Both the position numbers and the translations under genes were made by a program. The notes under the pieces are model-generated. The model ran no database searches and was not told the origin of the DNA. It saw only the letters and a program-made list of their open reading frames with translations. From GCA-2705995 sp048267965 (GTDB taxonomy: Bacteria; Bacteroidota; Bacteroidia; Flavobacteriales_G; Salibacteraceae), in assembly GCA_048267965.1 (NCBI GenBank), contig JBLWWK010000008.1, positions 1 through 64,000 of the forward strand: 64,000 bases of DNA. Reading direction: 5' to 3'. Shown in pieces: positions 1 through 7,517 of the stretch. Each line of letters begins with the position of its first letter. Within the stretch, counting starts at the first letter, position 1.

Positions 1-90
1 TAATGCCGTTTGCGAGTTCGGGTGAGGTAGTGGAGCGAACGCCAGTAGTTCAACAAAATCTAATACGCAGCCTTGAATTTTTGTTTCCAT

Positions 91-245
91 CGCACCAGCT
101 GGCTCAATAGCTCCCCAAGCTATTGCCCTGGTTCAAGCCAAAAGAAATTAAGAAAAACTTCTTCTTTCCGCCAACTGGCTCAATAGCTCCCCAAGTTGTT
201 GCCCTGGTTCAAGCCAAAAGAAATTAAACAAAAACCTTCTTTCTT
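91..245. repeat. two direct repeats, about 76-bp period
   Basis: Two near-identical units lie head to tail. Each contains CTGGCTCAATAGCTCCCCAA (starting at 99 and 175), then TTGCCCTGGTTCAAGCCAAA, then an A-rich run and CTTCT. In the first unit CAATAGCT and AGCTATTG form a short inverted repeat. A diverged pair of the same family lies at 9136-9250. No convincing gene covers this stretch; short ORFs over it are low-complexity products of the repeat. Confidence 0.75.
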
Positions 246-272
246 CATCTTTCAAGAAGAATCTGTAAAAAC

Positions 273-308
273 AAAAAAACCGCTTCAACCAATCATTAAA
301 GCGGTTTT
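273..308 (-). terminator. intrinsic terminator after hemB
   Basis: AAAACCGCTT (276-285) and AAGCGGTTTT (299-308) are perfect inverted repeats around a 13-base loop. Read on the minus strand the stem is followed by a run of T, about 100 bases past the hemB stop, so it fits a hemB terminator. The plus strand also has a short T run, so it may work both ways. Confidence 0.7.
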
Positions 309-371
309 CAAATAAAATTAAGGTAGAAAAACTCATCGATTTTTAATAAACAATGAAAAAATGACAAATCG

Positions 372-381
372 GGTTCCTACC
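372..381 (-). repeat. intergenic copy of the GGTAGGAACC word
   Basis: An exact copy of the over-represented decamer, read on the minus strand, just past the hemB stop codon. It is one of only four exact core copies outside coding sequence in the window. Confidence 0.6.
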
Positions 382-408
382 GTGAGAGAGCAAAAAATGC
401 AGTTTGTT

Positions 409-1407
409 TTAAGCCGGCAATTTGCCTTCTTTCACCATTTGAGCGTACTGCTTAGCGAAATAGGTAATAATTACAGAAGCACCTGCTCTGCGAATACTTA
501 ATAGCATTTCGGGCATGGCTTGGTCAAAATCTAACCATCCGTTTTGAGCGGCTGCAGTAAGCATTGCACACTCGCCAGATACGTTGTAAGCCGCAATGGG
601 AATGTCAAAATTTTCTTTTAGCAAATGAATCACATCGAGGTACAAAGTGGCGGGTTTTACCATCATGTAATCGGCACCTTCTTGATAGTCTAATTCTGCC
701 TCAACCATCGATTCCCACTTGTTGGCCGGATCCATCTGATAGGTTTTTTTGTCTTTCGGAATATCTTCACTTCCGGCAGGTGCAGAATCTAATGCATCTC
801 TAAACGGACCGTAAAAAGCGCTCGCGAATTTGGCCGTATAGCTCATGATAGAAACATCGGTGTAGCCGGCTAAATCGAGCTCATCTCTGATGTAACCAAC
901 GCGGCCATCCATCATATCGCTTGGGCCAATTATATCTGCGCCCGCTTCTGCTTGTGCCACCGCCATTTTGCCCAGAACTTCTAATGTCTCATCGTTTAAA
1001 ATCTTGCCATCTTGAACAATGCCATCGTGGCCATCGGTGCTGTAAGGGTCGAGCGCAACATCAGTAATAATGCACATTTCAGGATAGTGCTCTTTAAACG
1101 TTCTAAATGCTTGTAGGTAAAAATTATCGGGATGGTAACTTAACGTGCCTGTTTTGTCTTTTTTATCGTCAGAAAAAGCAGGAAAAAACATAAAAGATGA
1201 AATTCCTAATTCTAGGCATTCTCCAATTTCTTTTAGAGCTAAATCTACGCTCCATCGGTAGTTGCCAGGCAGAGAAGCTACCTCGTTTTTAATACCGGTT
1301 CCTTCTACTAAAAAAAGGGGGTAAACCAGTTGCTCAACAGCTAAGCGAGTTTCTCTTAAATGGGCTCTTGTGGCGTTCGATTTTCTATTTCTTCTCGGTC
1401 TGCGCAT
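409..1407 (-). CDS. hemB: delta-aminolevulinic acid dehydratase (porphobilinogen synthase)
   Basis: Condenses two 5-aminolevulinate molecules to porphobilinogen in cytoplasmic tetrapyrrole (heme) synthesis. The 332-residue length is normal for the family. The two active-site lysines are visible at K193 (SYTAK) and K251 (MMVKP). The metal-site segment reads DVALDPYSTDGHDG (116-129): the zinc-binding cysteines are replaced by Asp and Ser, which marks the Mg-dependent type by family knowledge. The gene is divergent from lgt across a 77-bp gap that holds overlapping candidate promoters. It is followed by a hairpin terminator at 273-308. Confidence 0.97.
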   Translation of the reverse strand: MRRPRRNRKSNATRAHLRETRLAVEQLVYPLFLVEGTGIKNEVASLPGNYRWSVDLALKEIGECLELGISSFMFFPAFSDDKKDKTGTLSYHPDNFYLQAFRTFKEHYPEMCIITDVALDPYSTDGHDGIVQDGKILNDETLEVLGKMAVAQAEAGADIIGPSDMMDGRVGYIRDELDLAGYTDVSIMSYTAKFASAFYGPFRDALDSAPAGSEDIPKDKKTYQMDPANKWESMVEAELDYQEGADYMMVKPATLYLDVIHLLKENFDIPIAAYNVSGECAMLTAAAQNGWLDFDQAMPEMLLSIRRAGASVIITYFAKQYAQMVKEGKLPA

Positions 1408-1459
1408 AAACGTTTAAGCTTTCAATTAACAACATCTTCGGGGCTATGAGTCATTGCCC

Positions 1460-1467
1460 TATCTTTG
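1460..1467 (+). promoter_or_regulatory. lgt promoter -7 element
   Basis: TATCTTTG matches the Bacteroidota TAnnTTTG element 17 bases before ATG 1485. It lies downstream of an in-frame ATG at 1446, which argues that translation starts at 1485. Confidence 0.55.
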
Positions 1468-1471
1468 AAGC

Positions 1472-1479
1472 CAAAGTTA
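1472..1479 (-). promoter_or_regulatory. possible hemB promoter -7 element
   Basis: On the minus strand this reads TAACTTTG, a TAnnTTTG match 64 bases upstream of the hemB ATG. It almost touches the lgt element on the other strand, so the two divergent promoters would overlap. Confidence 0.4.
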
Positions 1480-1484
1480 CAACT

Positions 1485-2597
1485 ATGCATTCTTTGCTGG
1501 CTATAATTTGGGACATACATCCTGAAGTCTTCGGATTTTTAAAAGACAATGCTATTCCCGTGCGTTGGTACGGTTTGCTCTTTGCGTCTACGTTTTTAAT
1601 CGGCTATAAACTGATGGAAAACATGTTTAAGCGCGATGGAGTGCCAGAAAAATGGCTCGATAAAGTGTTTGTATATGTTATTGTAGGAACCATAATTGGC
1701 GCGCGTCTAGGCCACGTTTTATTTTATGGGCCTTACCACACTCCTGACGGAACCGGATATTTTGATCAACCGCTCAGTATCTTAAAAGTTTGGGAAGGCG
1801 GTTTAGCCAGTCATGGAGCAGCCATCGCCATTATAATTTCTTTGTATTTCTATTCGAAGAAAATCACCAAAAAGTCGGTTTTATGGATCTTAGACCGTGT
1901 TGTAATTACCGTTGCCATTGCTGGTTGTTTAATTAGAACCGGAAACTTGATGAATTCTGAAATGATAGGGAAAGCTAGCGACAGCGGTTTAAACTTCATT
2001 TTTACGAGGTATACAGAAGATTACATTGGTAACCGATTAGGCGATCGATTAGAAGATATTGAGTTCGAAGATGCAGAGCAAATAATCGACTATAAAGGCC
2101 GAAAGGTAGCCGTTATGGAAGGCTCTATTGAAATTAACAATCGGTTGAGTGAAGAACTTTTCGAACGATACTTAAAAGAGCAATTGCCTTTAGAGTTAGA
2201 ACGATTGGGTAAAGCCGACCAGCATGTAATTATCGACCCAGAAGCCATGAATTTGCAAATAGAATCGACTGGTCGTGGGTTCGAAGCAGAATTTGTAGCC
2301 TATGGCGTAGTAAGGCACCCAGCCCAATTGTACGAGGCCATTAGTTACCTGCTCATCTTTTTATTGCTGTATTTCTTGTACTGGAAAAAAGAGATGTATC
2401 AGCAAGAAGGATTTATTTTCGGAATGTTCTTAATTCTCATTTTCGGAGCGAGATTCTTCATCGAGTTTTTAAAAGAAAACCAAGTTGATTTTGAAGAAAA
2501 CTTGGCGTTTAATATGGGGCAAAACCTGAGTATTCCGCTTGTTGCGGCAGGTATTTTCTTTGTGGTAAGAGCCCTAAAAATGCAACCGAAAAAATGA
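1485..2597 (+). CDS. lgt: prolipoprotein diacylglyceryl transferase
   Basis: Inner-membrane enzyme that moves diacylglycerol from phosphatidylglycerol to the lipobox cysteine of prolipoproteins, the first step in lipoprotein maturation. Signatures seen: GARLGHVLFYGP (72-83), GGLASHGAA (105-113), RTGNLMNSEMIGKAS (151-165) and VRHPAQLYEA (286-295), with hydrophobic segments throughout. At 370 residues it is longer than the usual 260-300. The excess lies in a charged, mostly hydrophilic insertion at about 175-280. I chose the ATG at 1485 because a TAnnTTTG promoter lies between it and the upstream in-frame ATG at 1446. The stop overlaps the next start (ATGA), so the two genes are probably co-transcribed. 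The window also encodes several putative lipoprotein substrates. Confidence 0.95.
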   Translation: MHSLLAIIWDIHPEVFGFLKDNAIPVRWYGLLFASTFLIGYKLMENMFKRDGVPEKWLDKVFVYVIVGTIIGARLGHVLFYGPYHTPDGTGYFDQPLSILKVWEGGLASHGAAIAIIISLYFYSKKITKKSVLWILDRVVITVAIAGCLIRTGNLMNSEMIGKASDSGLNFIFTRYTEDYIGNRLGDRLEDIEFEDAEQIIDYKGRKVAVMEGSIEINNRLSEELFERYLKEQLPLELERLGKADQHVIIDPEAMNLQIESTGRGFEAEFVAYGVVRHPAQLYEAISYLLIFLLLYFLYWKKEMYQQEGFIFGMFLILIFGARFFIEFLKENQVDFEENLAFNMGQNLSIPLVAAGIFFVVRALKMQPKK

Positions 2598-4159
2598 TAC
2601 AAGTTAAAGAGTTGGTTTTTTCGCCAGAAGAGGCGGCAGATCAACAAAAAATGCAGCTTTCGGCTGCTCGTCAACTGCGAATAGACGTTGCTACTATCGA
2701 ATATGTAAGGCCGCTCAGGCGAAGCATCGATGCGCGTTCTAAACAAGTGAAAATTCGCATTAAAGCCGAAGTGTTTATCAACGAAACACCAGAATCGGTT
2801 CCTACCCCAAGTGTAGAATACCCAAATGTTGAAAGTGCTCAAGAAGTTATTGTAGTAGGAGCCGGACCAGCCGGTTTATTTGCAGCTCTTCGGTTAATTG
2901 AGTTGGGGTTTAAACCCATAGTGCTCGAGCGCGGTAAAGACGTTAAAAACCGAAGAAAAGACTTAAGTAAACTGCACAAAGAACACATTGTAGACCCAGA
3001 TTCTAACTACTGTTTTGGTGAAGGTGGAGCAGGAACGTATTCTGATGGTAAACTCTACACACGCTCTAAAAAACGGGGCGATTTAATGCGTGTTCTCGAT
3101 ATTTTAATTGCTCACGGAGCTGTTCAAGATATTAAGATTGATGCGCATCCGCATATCGGAACCAACAAACTACCCAAGATTGTAGCCGCCATGCGAGAAT
3201 CGATTTTGGCTGCTGGGGGCGAAGTGCATTTTGGAACCCGTGTAGCCGATTTTATGGTAGAAAACAATGTGCTAAAAGGGGTGGTAACTCAACAAGACGA
3301 CAAAATTGAAGCGGCAGCCACTATTTTAGCCACTGGTCATTCTGCACGAGATATTTTCTATTTACTCGATCAACACCAAATTTTTATAGAAAGCAAGCCT
3401 TTTGCTATGGGCGTTCGAATTGAACATCCGCAACCGATTATAGATCAGGCGCAATACCATTGCACAACACCCAGAAGTAAGCATTTGCCCGCAGCTAGCT
3501 ACAGCTTGGTGCACCAAGTAAACAACAGAGGCGTTTACTCTTTTTGCATGTGCCCAGGTGGCTTTATTGTTCCCGCAGCTACAGCGCCCGGTGAGGTAGT
3601 TGTTAACGGTATGAGCACGAGCACGCGCGATTCTAGGTATGCCAACTCGGGTATGGTAGTCGCTATCGAAGAAAAAGATTTGCAACCTTGGAGTAAGTTT
3701 GGGGCGTTTGCAGGCTTAGAATTTCAAAAATCGATAGAAAGAATGGCTTTTGAAGCAGGTAACCGCGACCAAACAGCTCCTGCCCAACGCATGGTCGATT
3801 TTGTGAATAACAAAACCTCTGCAACCTTAAACGATTGCTCGTATATACCGGGCATTCAATCGGCACCATTGCACGAGTTATTGCCCTCTTCTATTGGCAA
3901 AAGATTGCAAGAAGGCTTTAAAGCCTTTGGCAAAAAAATGCGCGGATATTACACCAACGAAGCGCAAATTTTGGGCGTAGAGTCTCGCACGAGTTCTCCA
4001 GTTAAAATTCCAAGAGATCGTGAAACCTTAGAGCATCCTCAAGTAAAAGGTTTATTTCCGTGTGGAGAAGGTGGAGGTTATGCTGGTGGTATTGTTTCGG
4101 CAGCTATCGATGGTGAAAGAGTAGCCGCTGCAGTGGCTGTTCAGTTAGCATCAAAGTAG
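2594..4159 (+). CDS. FAD-dependent oxidoreductase (COG2509-like)
   Basis: A 521-residue flavoprotein of the family annotated as uncharacterized FAD-dependent dehydrogenase. The N-terminal ~90 residues precede a dinucleotide-binding motif GAGPAGLFAALRLIELG (about 89-105). A glycine-rich segment (YCFGEGGAGTYSDGKL) follows near 135-150, and a C-terminal FAD-contact segment CGEGGGYAGGIVSAAIDGE near 490-508. The substrate is unknown. The start overlaps the lgt stop by four bases, implying translational coupling. A 14-bp inverted repeat follows the gene at 4178-4213. Confidence 0.85.
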   Translation: MIQVKELVFSPEEAADQQKMQLSAARQLRIDVATIEYVRPLRRSIDARSKQVKIRIKAEVFINETPESVPTPSVEYPNVESAQEVIVVGAGPAGLFAALRLIELGFKPIVLERGKDVKNRRKDLSKLHKEHIVDPDSNYCFGEGGAGTYSDGKLYTRSKKRGDLMRVLDILIAHGAVQDIKIDAHPHIGTNKLPKIVAAMRESILAAGGEVHFGTRVADFMVENNVLKGVVTQQDDKIEAAATILATGHSARDIFYLLDQHQIFIESKPFAMGVRIEHPQPIIDQAQYHCTTPRSKHLPAASYSLVHQVNNRGVYSFCMCPGGFIVPAATAPGEVVVNGMSTSTRDSRYANSGMVVAIEEKDLQPWSKFGAFAGLEFQKSIERMAFEAGNRDQTAPAQRMVDFVNNKTSATLNDCSYIPGIQSAPLHELLPSSIGKRLQEGFKAFGKKMRGYYTNEAQILGVESRTSSPVKIPRDRETLEHPQVKGLFPCGEGGGYAGGIVSAAIDGERVAAAVAVQLASK

Positions 4160-4177
4160 TGGGTTTTTAATGTTTTG

Positions 4178-4213
4178 AGCGTTTTCTTCGTGATTTATTA
4201 CGAAGAAAACGCT
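4178..4213. terminator. hairpin between convergent genes
   Basis: AGCGTTTTCTTCGT (4178-4191) and ACGAAGAAAACGCT (4200-4213) form a perfect 14-bp stem with an 8-base loop between the convergent FAD oxidoreductase and peroxiredoxin genes. There is no clear T run on either strand, so it may act as an mRNA-end stabiliser as much as an intrinsic terminator. Confidence 0.5.
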
Positions 4214-4241
4214 GCGCTTACGGGTGTAGAAAAACGGGTTC

Positions 4242-4829
4242 CTACAGAGATTCTAAAATAGTTTTTGCCTCTTCAACGTGCTGCTCTGCATTCGATTGCG
4301 AATTGAAAACGTGCTGCACAATTCCGTTTTTATCGGCTACGTAAGTTACCCTGCCGGGTATTAACCCAAATAGATTTCCGGGTACGCCAAATTGCTTTCT
4401 TACTTTGTTTCCGGGGTCGCTCAGTAAGATAAACGGCAAGTTGTATTTCTTAGCAAACTTTTTGTGAGACTCTGGAGAATCTGCACTAATGCCAATTACG
4501 ATGGCATTGGCATCTTTAAATTCTTCAAATTCGTCTCTGAACGAACACGCCTCTTTGGTACACCCGGGCGTATCGTCTTTAGGATAGAAATAGACCACCA
4601 TATTTTGGTTACCGATCACCGACTGGATGTCAAAATCTTCGCCATTCTGATCTTTTAACACAAAAGAAGGAAGCCGACTTCCTTTAGCCACTTTATAGCT
4701 CATTGTATTGTTTCCTGTATTTGTAAAATCGTTTTGTAAAAAATTACAAGCGGCAAAGTTCAGCATAGTTATGCTGCTAAGCAAACAGAACAAATACTTA
4801 TAAAAGCGCGATGTTAAAGTTGATGTCAT
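4242..4829 (-). CDS. bcp: thiol peroxidase, Bcp/PrxQ type
   Basis: Peroxiredoxin that reduces hydroperoxides with thioredoxin-type reductants. The motif YFYPKDDTPGCTKEACSFRD holds the peroxidatic cysteine (TPGC) and a second cysteine five residues later, the atypical 2-Cys arrangement. The thioredoxin-like domain covers about residues 43-195, which is the full length of ordinary Bcp. The first 42 residues are extra. They have basic residues, a hydrophobic stretch (YLFCLLSSITMLNFAAC) and a cysteine at 28, like a lipoprotein signal peptide, though Phe at -3 is unusual. A start at ATG 4703, preceded by AGGAAA, would give a normal cytoplasmic enzyme. The stop codon TAG is embedded in a GTAGGAACC word (4237-4245). 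Confidence 0.9.
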   Translation of the reverse strand: MTSTLTSRFYKYLFCLLSSITMLNFAACNFLQNDFTNTGNNTMSYKVAKGSRLPSFVLKDQNGEDFDIQSVIGNQNMVVYFYPKDDTPGCTKEACSFRDEFEEFKDANAIVIGISADSPESHKKFAKKYNLPFILLSDPGNKVRKQFGVPGNLFGLIPGRVTYVADKNGIVQHVFNSQSNAEQHVEEAKTILESL

Positions 4830-4896
4830 CTATTTATTGTAAATTTCTGATGCTTTTTACCGTTGCTACTACCTTAAAAAACAAATGGCATAACAA

Positions 4897-6294
4897 ATGG
4901 TTTTAGACAATTACAACGCATCGGAAATTGACTCTATCTACGAATCTCAACGAGTGGCTTTTTACCAAGGCATTACCAAATCGGTGAGTAGAAGAAAAAC
5001 GTTGCTGAAGCAGTTGAAACGTTTAATACATGAAAACGAGCAAAAGATATTTAACGCGCTGCAAGAAGATTTAAGAAAATCTGAAGCAGAATCGCTCATG
5101 TCTGAAACCGCTTTTGTTTTGGCCGAAATAGAAGAAGCCCTTAGGGAGGTAGATTTTTGGGCCAAGCCCGAAAGAGTAGATGGCAGCTGGCTTACGTTTC
5201 CGTCTAAAAGCGTTATTTACAAAGACCCTTACGGAATTGCCTTAATTATTGGTCCGTGGAATTATCCGTTTCAACTCATAATGGCTCCGCTTGTGGCAGC
5301 TATTGCAGCCGGAAACACCGTAGTTTTAAAACCTTCTGAAATTAGCAGCGCCACTTCGCAGTTGCTGGCAGAATTAATCGATCAGTATTTTGCCGCCAAA
5401 GAAATAGCCGTAGTTCAAGGCGGTGTAGAAACCACCCAATATTTACTTTCTAAACCCAACGATAAAATCTTTTTTACGGGGAGTCCGCAAGTAGGGAAAG
5501 TTATTATGAAAGCCGCAGCGGCACAACTCACTCCCGTAACGTTAGAGCTAGGCGGCAAAAGCCCCGTTATTGTAGACGAAACGGCATCGGTAGAATCTAC
5601 GGCCAAGAAAATAATTTTCGGAAAATGCTTAAACGCGGGTCAAACCTGCATTGCGCCAGATTATTTGTTGGTGCACGCCTCGCAAAAAGAAGCATTGGTA
5701 GCGGCCTTAAAGCAAGCAGTAAGCGAGTTTTATGGTGAAAATCCGCAAGAATCGAACGACTATGCGCGCATTATTAACGAGAAGCATTTTCATCGATTAA
5801 AAGGGTATTTAACAGAAGGAACCATTCTCTTCGGGGGCGATACTTTTCAAGACGATTTGTATGTGGCTCCTACCGTTATAGAGGTAACCAACCCAAGTGC
5901 ATCTTTGATGAAAGAGGAGATTTTTGGTCCTATTTTACCCTTGATTACCTACACATCGATCGATGAAGTAATCGATTTAGTGCGAGAAAACAACAAGCCT
6001 TTAGCGCTGTATTTGTTTTCGAAAAACAAGAAATTGCAGCAGCAATTAATCGAAAGTTTGGCTTTTGGTGGTGGAGCCATTAACACAACCATTGAGCATA
6101 TTATTAATCCGAATTTACCTTTTGGCGGGGTAGGAACCAGCGGATTAGGCGCTTACCACGGCAAGTTTGGATTCGAAGCGTTTAGTCACCAAAAATCGGT
6201 ACTGAAGAAAAGCAACTGGCTCGATTTACCCATTAAATACCCGCCTTACCACAACAAAATGAAATGGTTGCGCAAAGCTTTTAAATGGGCTTGA
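4897..6294 (+). CDS. aldehyde dehydrogenase (class 3-like)
   Basis: NAD(P)-dependent oxidation of an aldehyde to the acid. The 465-residue length and lack of an N-terminal extension fit the class 3/fatty aldehyde subgroup. Visible: substrate/cofactor motif IIGPWNYPF (117-125, Asn122), general base Glu217 in LELGGKSP, catalytic Cys251 in NAGQTCIAPDY, and the late motif EEIFGPILP. The physiological substrate cannot be read from sequence. The TetR-type regulator follows 82 bases downstream on the same strand and could be linked in function. Confidence 0.92.
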   Translation: MVLDNYNASEIDSIYESQRVAFYQGITKSVSRRKTLLKQLKRLIHENEQKIFNALQEDLRKSEAESLMSETAFVLAEIEEALREVDFWAKPERVDGSWLTFPSKSVIYKDPYGIALIIGPWNYPFQLIMAPLVAAIAAGNTVVLKPSEISSATSQLLAELIDQYFAAKEIAVVQGGVETTQYLLSKPNDKIFFTGSPQVGKVIMKAAAAQLTPVTLELGGKSPVIVDETASVESTAKKIIFGKCLNAGQTCIAPDYLLVHASQKEALVAALKQAVSEFYGENPQESNDYARIINEKHFHRLKGYLTEGTILFGGDTFQDDLYVAPTVIEVTNPSASLMKEEIFGPILPLITYTSIDEVIDLVRENNKPLALYLFSKNKKLQQQLIESLAFGGGAINTTIEHIINPNLPFGGVGTSGLGAYHGKFGFEAFSHQKSVLKKSNWLDLPIKYPPYHNKMKWLRKAFKWA

Positions 6295-6351
6295 TTTTGA
6301 TTAAAATCTGATAAAATTATAGTTAGCTGAAAATGAGCAGTATAAATTGTT

Positions 6352-6359
6352 TAAATTTG
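6352..6359 (+). promoter_or_regulatory. tetR promoter -7 element
   Basis: TAAATTTG, an exact TAnnTTTG match ending 17 bases before ATG 6377. It lies inside the longer open frame that begins at 6347, which supports the later start. Confidence 0.5.
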
Positions 6360-6376
6360 AAGCTTTTGCCATTCTT

Positions 6377-7030
6377 ATGCCCAAACAAACGTTTTTCAAC
6401 CTTCCTGACCAAAAGAGAGAACAGTTCACAGAAATTGCCCTAAAAGAGTTCGCCCTACACGATTATTCTTCTGCTTCTATTTCGAAAATAATTCGTGAAA
6501 TGGGAATTGCTAAAGGGAGCCTGTATCAGTATTTTGGCAATAAAAGAGAACTGTATTTTTACTTGGTAGATGTAGCCACTGAGAAGAAACTGAAATCTGC
6601 TGAGCAACTCTACGATCACGCTGGAGACCTCGACTTTTTTAAGTGGTTCCGTAAAAATCAATTGCAATCACTACTGTTCGATTTGGCTCACCCTGTAGAA
6701 GGTTTACTGTTGCAAAATATTCACCGAGAGGTACACAACGAAGAAGTGGGAGAATTGGCTTTGCAAAGCAAAAAAGAATCTATTTCGTACTACAAAAATG
6801 TGCTTAAACAGCATTATTTAGCGGGTGGTTTAGGAACCAAACCCAATTACATTGCCTTGGCTTTTGTGTTGGTGCAAACGGGCAACGGGCTGATGGATTT
6901 ACTACAAATGCAGTTCGATTTTTCGCTGCGTGAACATGCTAAAACCAATACTCCGGTAGAAGTAGACGAGCTAGAAGTGAAGAAAATTATCAAGAAGATT
7001 GTAAAAAGTATTCAGCTCAATTTTGCATAA
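6377..7030 (+). CDS. TetR/AcrR family transcriptional regulator
   Basis: N-terminal helix-turn-helix of the TetR type: residues about 6-50 include SISKIIREMGIAKGSLYQYFGNK, the classic recognition-helix region. The C-terminal ligand-binding part is not assignable to a ligand. Length is 217 residues from ATG 6377 (MPKQTFFNLP), chosen because a TAnnTTTG promoter element lies only 17 bases upstream. The gene has its own promoter but follows the aldehyde dehydrogenase, a plausible target. Its stop codon runs straight into the A-run of a hairpin that terminates the opposing small RNA. Confidence 0.88.
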   Translation: MPKQTFFNLPDQKREQFTEIALKEFALHDYSSASISKIIREMGIAKGSLYQYFGNKRELYFYLVDVATEKKLKSAEQLYDHAGDLDFFKWFRKNQLQSLLFDLAHPVEGLLLQNIHREVHNEEVGELALQSKKESISYYKNVLKQHYLAGGLGTKPNYIALAFVLVQTGNGLMDLLQMQFDFSLREHAKTNTPVEVDELEVKKIIKKIVKSIQLNFA

Positions 7031-7061
7031 AAAAAGCCCGGATGCATCTCTGCTGCCGGGC
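7029..7061 (-). terminator. intrinsic terminator of the minus-strand small RNA
   Basis: GCCCGG (7036-7041) and CCGGGC (7056-7061) flank a 14-base loop. On the minus strand the stem is followed by seven T. On the plus strand there is no T run, so it serves the minus-strand transcript rather than tetR. Confidence 0.75.
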
Positions 7062-7129
7062 CAATAGAAATCCTTATGATGATTATCAAGTTGTCTCAAA
7101 CAAACCTCATAAGGAATAAGGTTTGTCTG

Positions 7130-7198
7130 CTAAAAGGCAAAGCCATTTTTAGCGTTCGACATATAATTACTTGATAACGATTTCTTGACTGATGACAT
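7130..7198 (-). CDS. 22-residue peptide with strong Shine-Dalgarno site
   Basis: ATG at 7198-7196, stop TAG at 7132-7130. It is polar and basic, starts MSSVKKSLSS and ends SNAKNGFAF, and has no membrane segment, so it is not a typical type I toxin. AGGAGG lies at 7211-7206, seven bases before the ATG. That is the optimal spacing and is very unusual in this lineage, where anti-SD pairing is little used. A pseudoknot-forming segment starts three bases after the stop. I do not recognise the peptide. It could be a leader peptide, a translation sensor, or chance. Confidence 0.4.
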   Translation of the reverse strand: MSSVKKSLSSNYMSNAKNGFAF

Positions 7199-7205
7199 AA
7201 ACCGC

Positions 7206-7211
7206 CCTCCT
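7206..7211 (-). promoter_or_regulatory. Shine-Dalgarno site AGGAGG
   Basis: A full AGGAGG on the minus strand, within GAGGAGGG, seven bases before ATG 7198. Other genes in the window show nothing comparable. Confidence 0.6.
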
Positions 7212-7293
7212 CTCTTTTAATAGTACTTTTCTTTCACCGTTCGCTGAACAATTTACAGCTTACTAGGCCAAAGACCGTGGATTTTCCACTGAG

Positions 7294-7325
7294 TAAATAT
7301 AACAGCTATTCGGCAAAATTGTCAA
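7294..7325 (-). promoter_or_regulatory. candidate promoter of the small RNA
   Basis: On the minus strand TTG (7325-7323), 21 bases, then TATATTTA (7301-7294). This is the Bacteroidota spacing with one mismatch in TAnnTTTG. It predicts a transcript starting near 7288. Confidence 0.4.
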
Positions 7326-7517
7326 CAGAGATTTCGATTCTTGCCATTTTTTAACATCTACATAATATCGAATCGTTATACCCTGTTTTTCACGAAAAAT
7401 CACGAGAAAAATTATAAAACGTTCGTTTCGAGATGTTTTCATAACAGAAAAGTAACGTGTTCCTACCGTTTTTCGAGTCATTTAATCAGTAGCTTTCTTT
7501 CAAAATTAAATGCCTTT

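Larger units (their letters stand above)
7029..7288 (-). ncRNA. candidate structured small RNA carrying a short ORF
   Basis: A compact minus-strand unit between the tetR end and phoH. It runs from a candidate promoter (7294-7325) through a 22-codon ORF with a perfect Shine-Dalgarno site to a terminator at 7029-7061. Three complementary pairs can interlock. First, TTATCAAGT in ORF codons 8-10 (7177-7169) with ACTTGATAA (7091-7083). Second, ACAAACC (7126-7120) with GGTTTGT (7106-7100). Third, loop bases CCTTATGA (7114-7107) with TCATAAGG (7079-7072), an H-type pseudoknot. It does not match tmRNA, 6S, SRP or RNase P RNA features that I know. The 5' end is inferred. Confidence 0.5.

Noticed and set aside
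148..336. 62-residue minus-strand ORF near the window start
   Set aside because: It is made by reading through the direct repeats and the hemB terminator; the composition is low complexity and there is no domain.
1446..1484. ATG 1446 as the lgt start
   Set aside because: It precedes the probable promoter element at 1460-1467, so it would not be in the mRNA.
2399..2842. 147-residue minus-strand ORF across the lgt end
   Set aside because: Antisense shadow of lgt and the FAD oxidoreductase gene, both of which are clear homologues of known families.
7072..7132. Programmed stop-codon readthrough at TAG 7132 driven by the pseudoknot
   Set aside because: The frame stays open afterwards, but it runs through the terminator into tetR antisense and encodes nothing recognisable.
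7029..7288. tmRNA as an identity for the small RNA, because it has an ORF followed by a pseudoknot
   Set aside because: No tRNA-like acceptor ends, no CCA, and the peptide does not end in a degradation tag such as ALAA.
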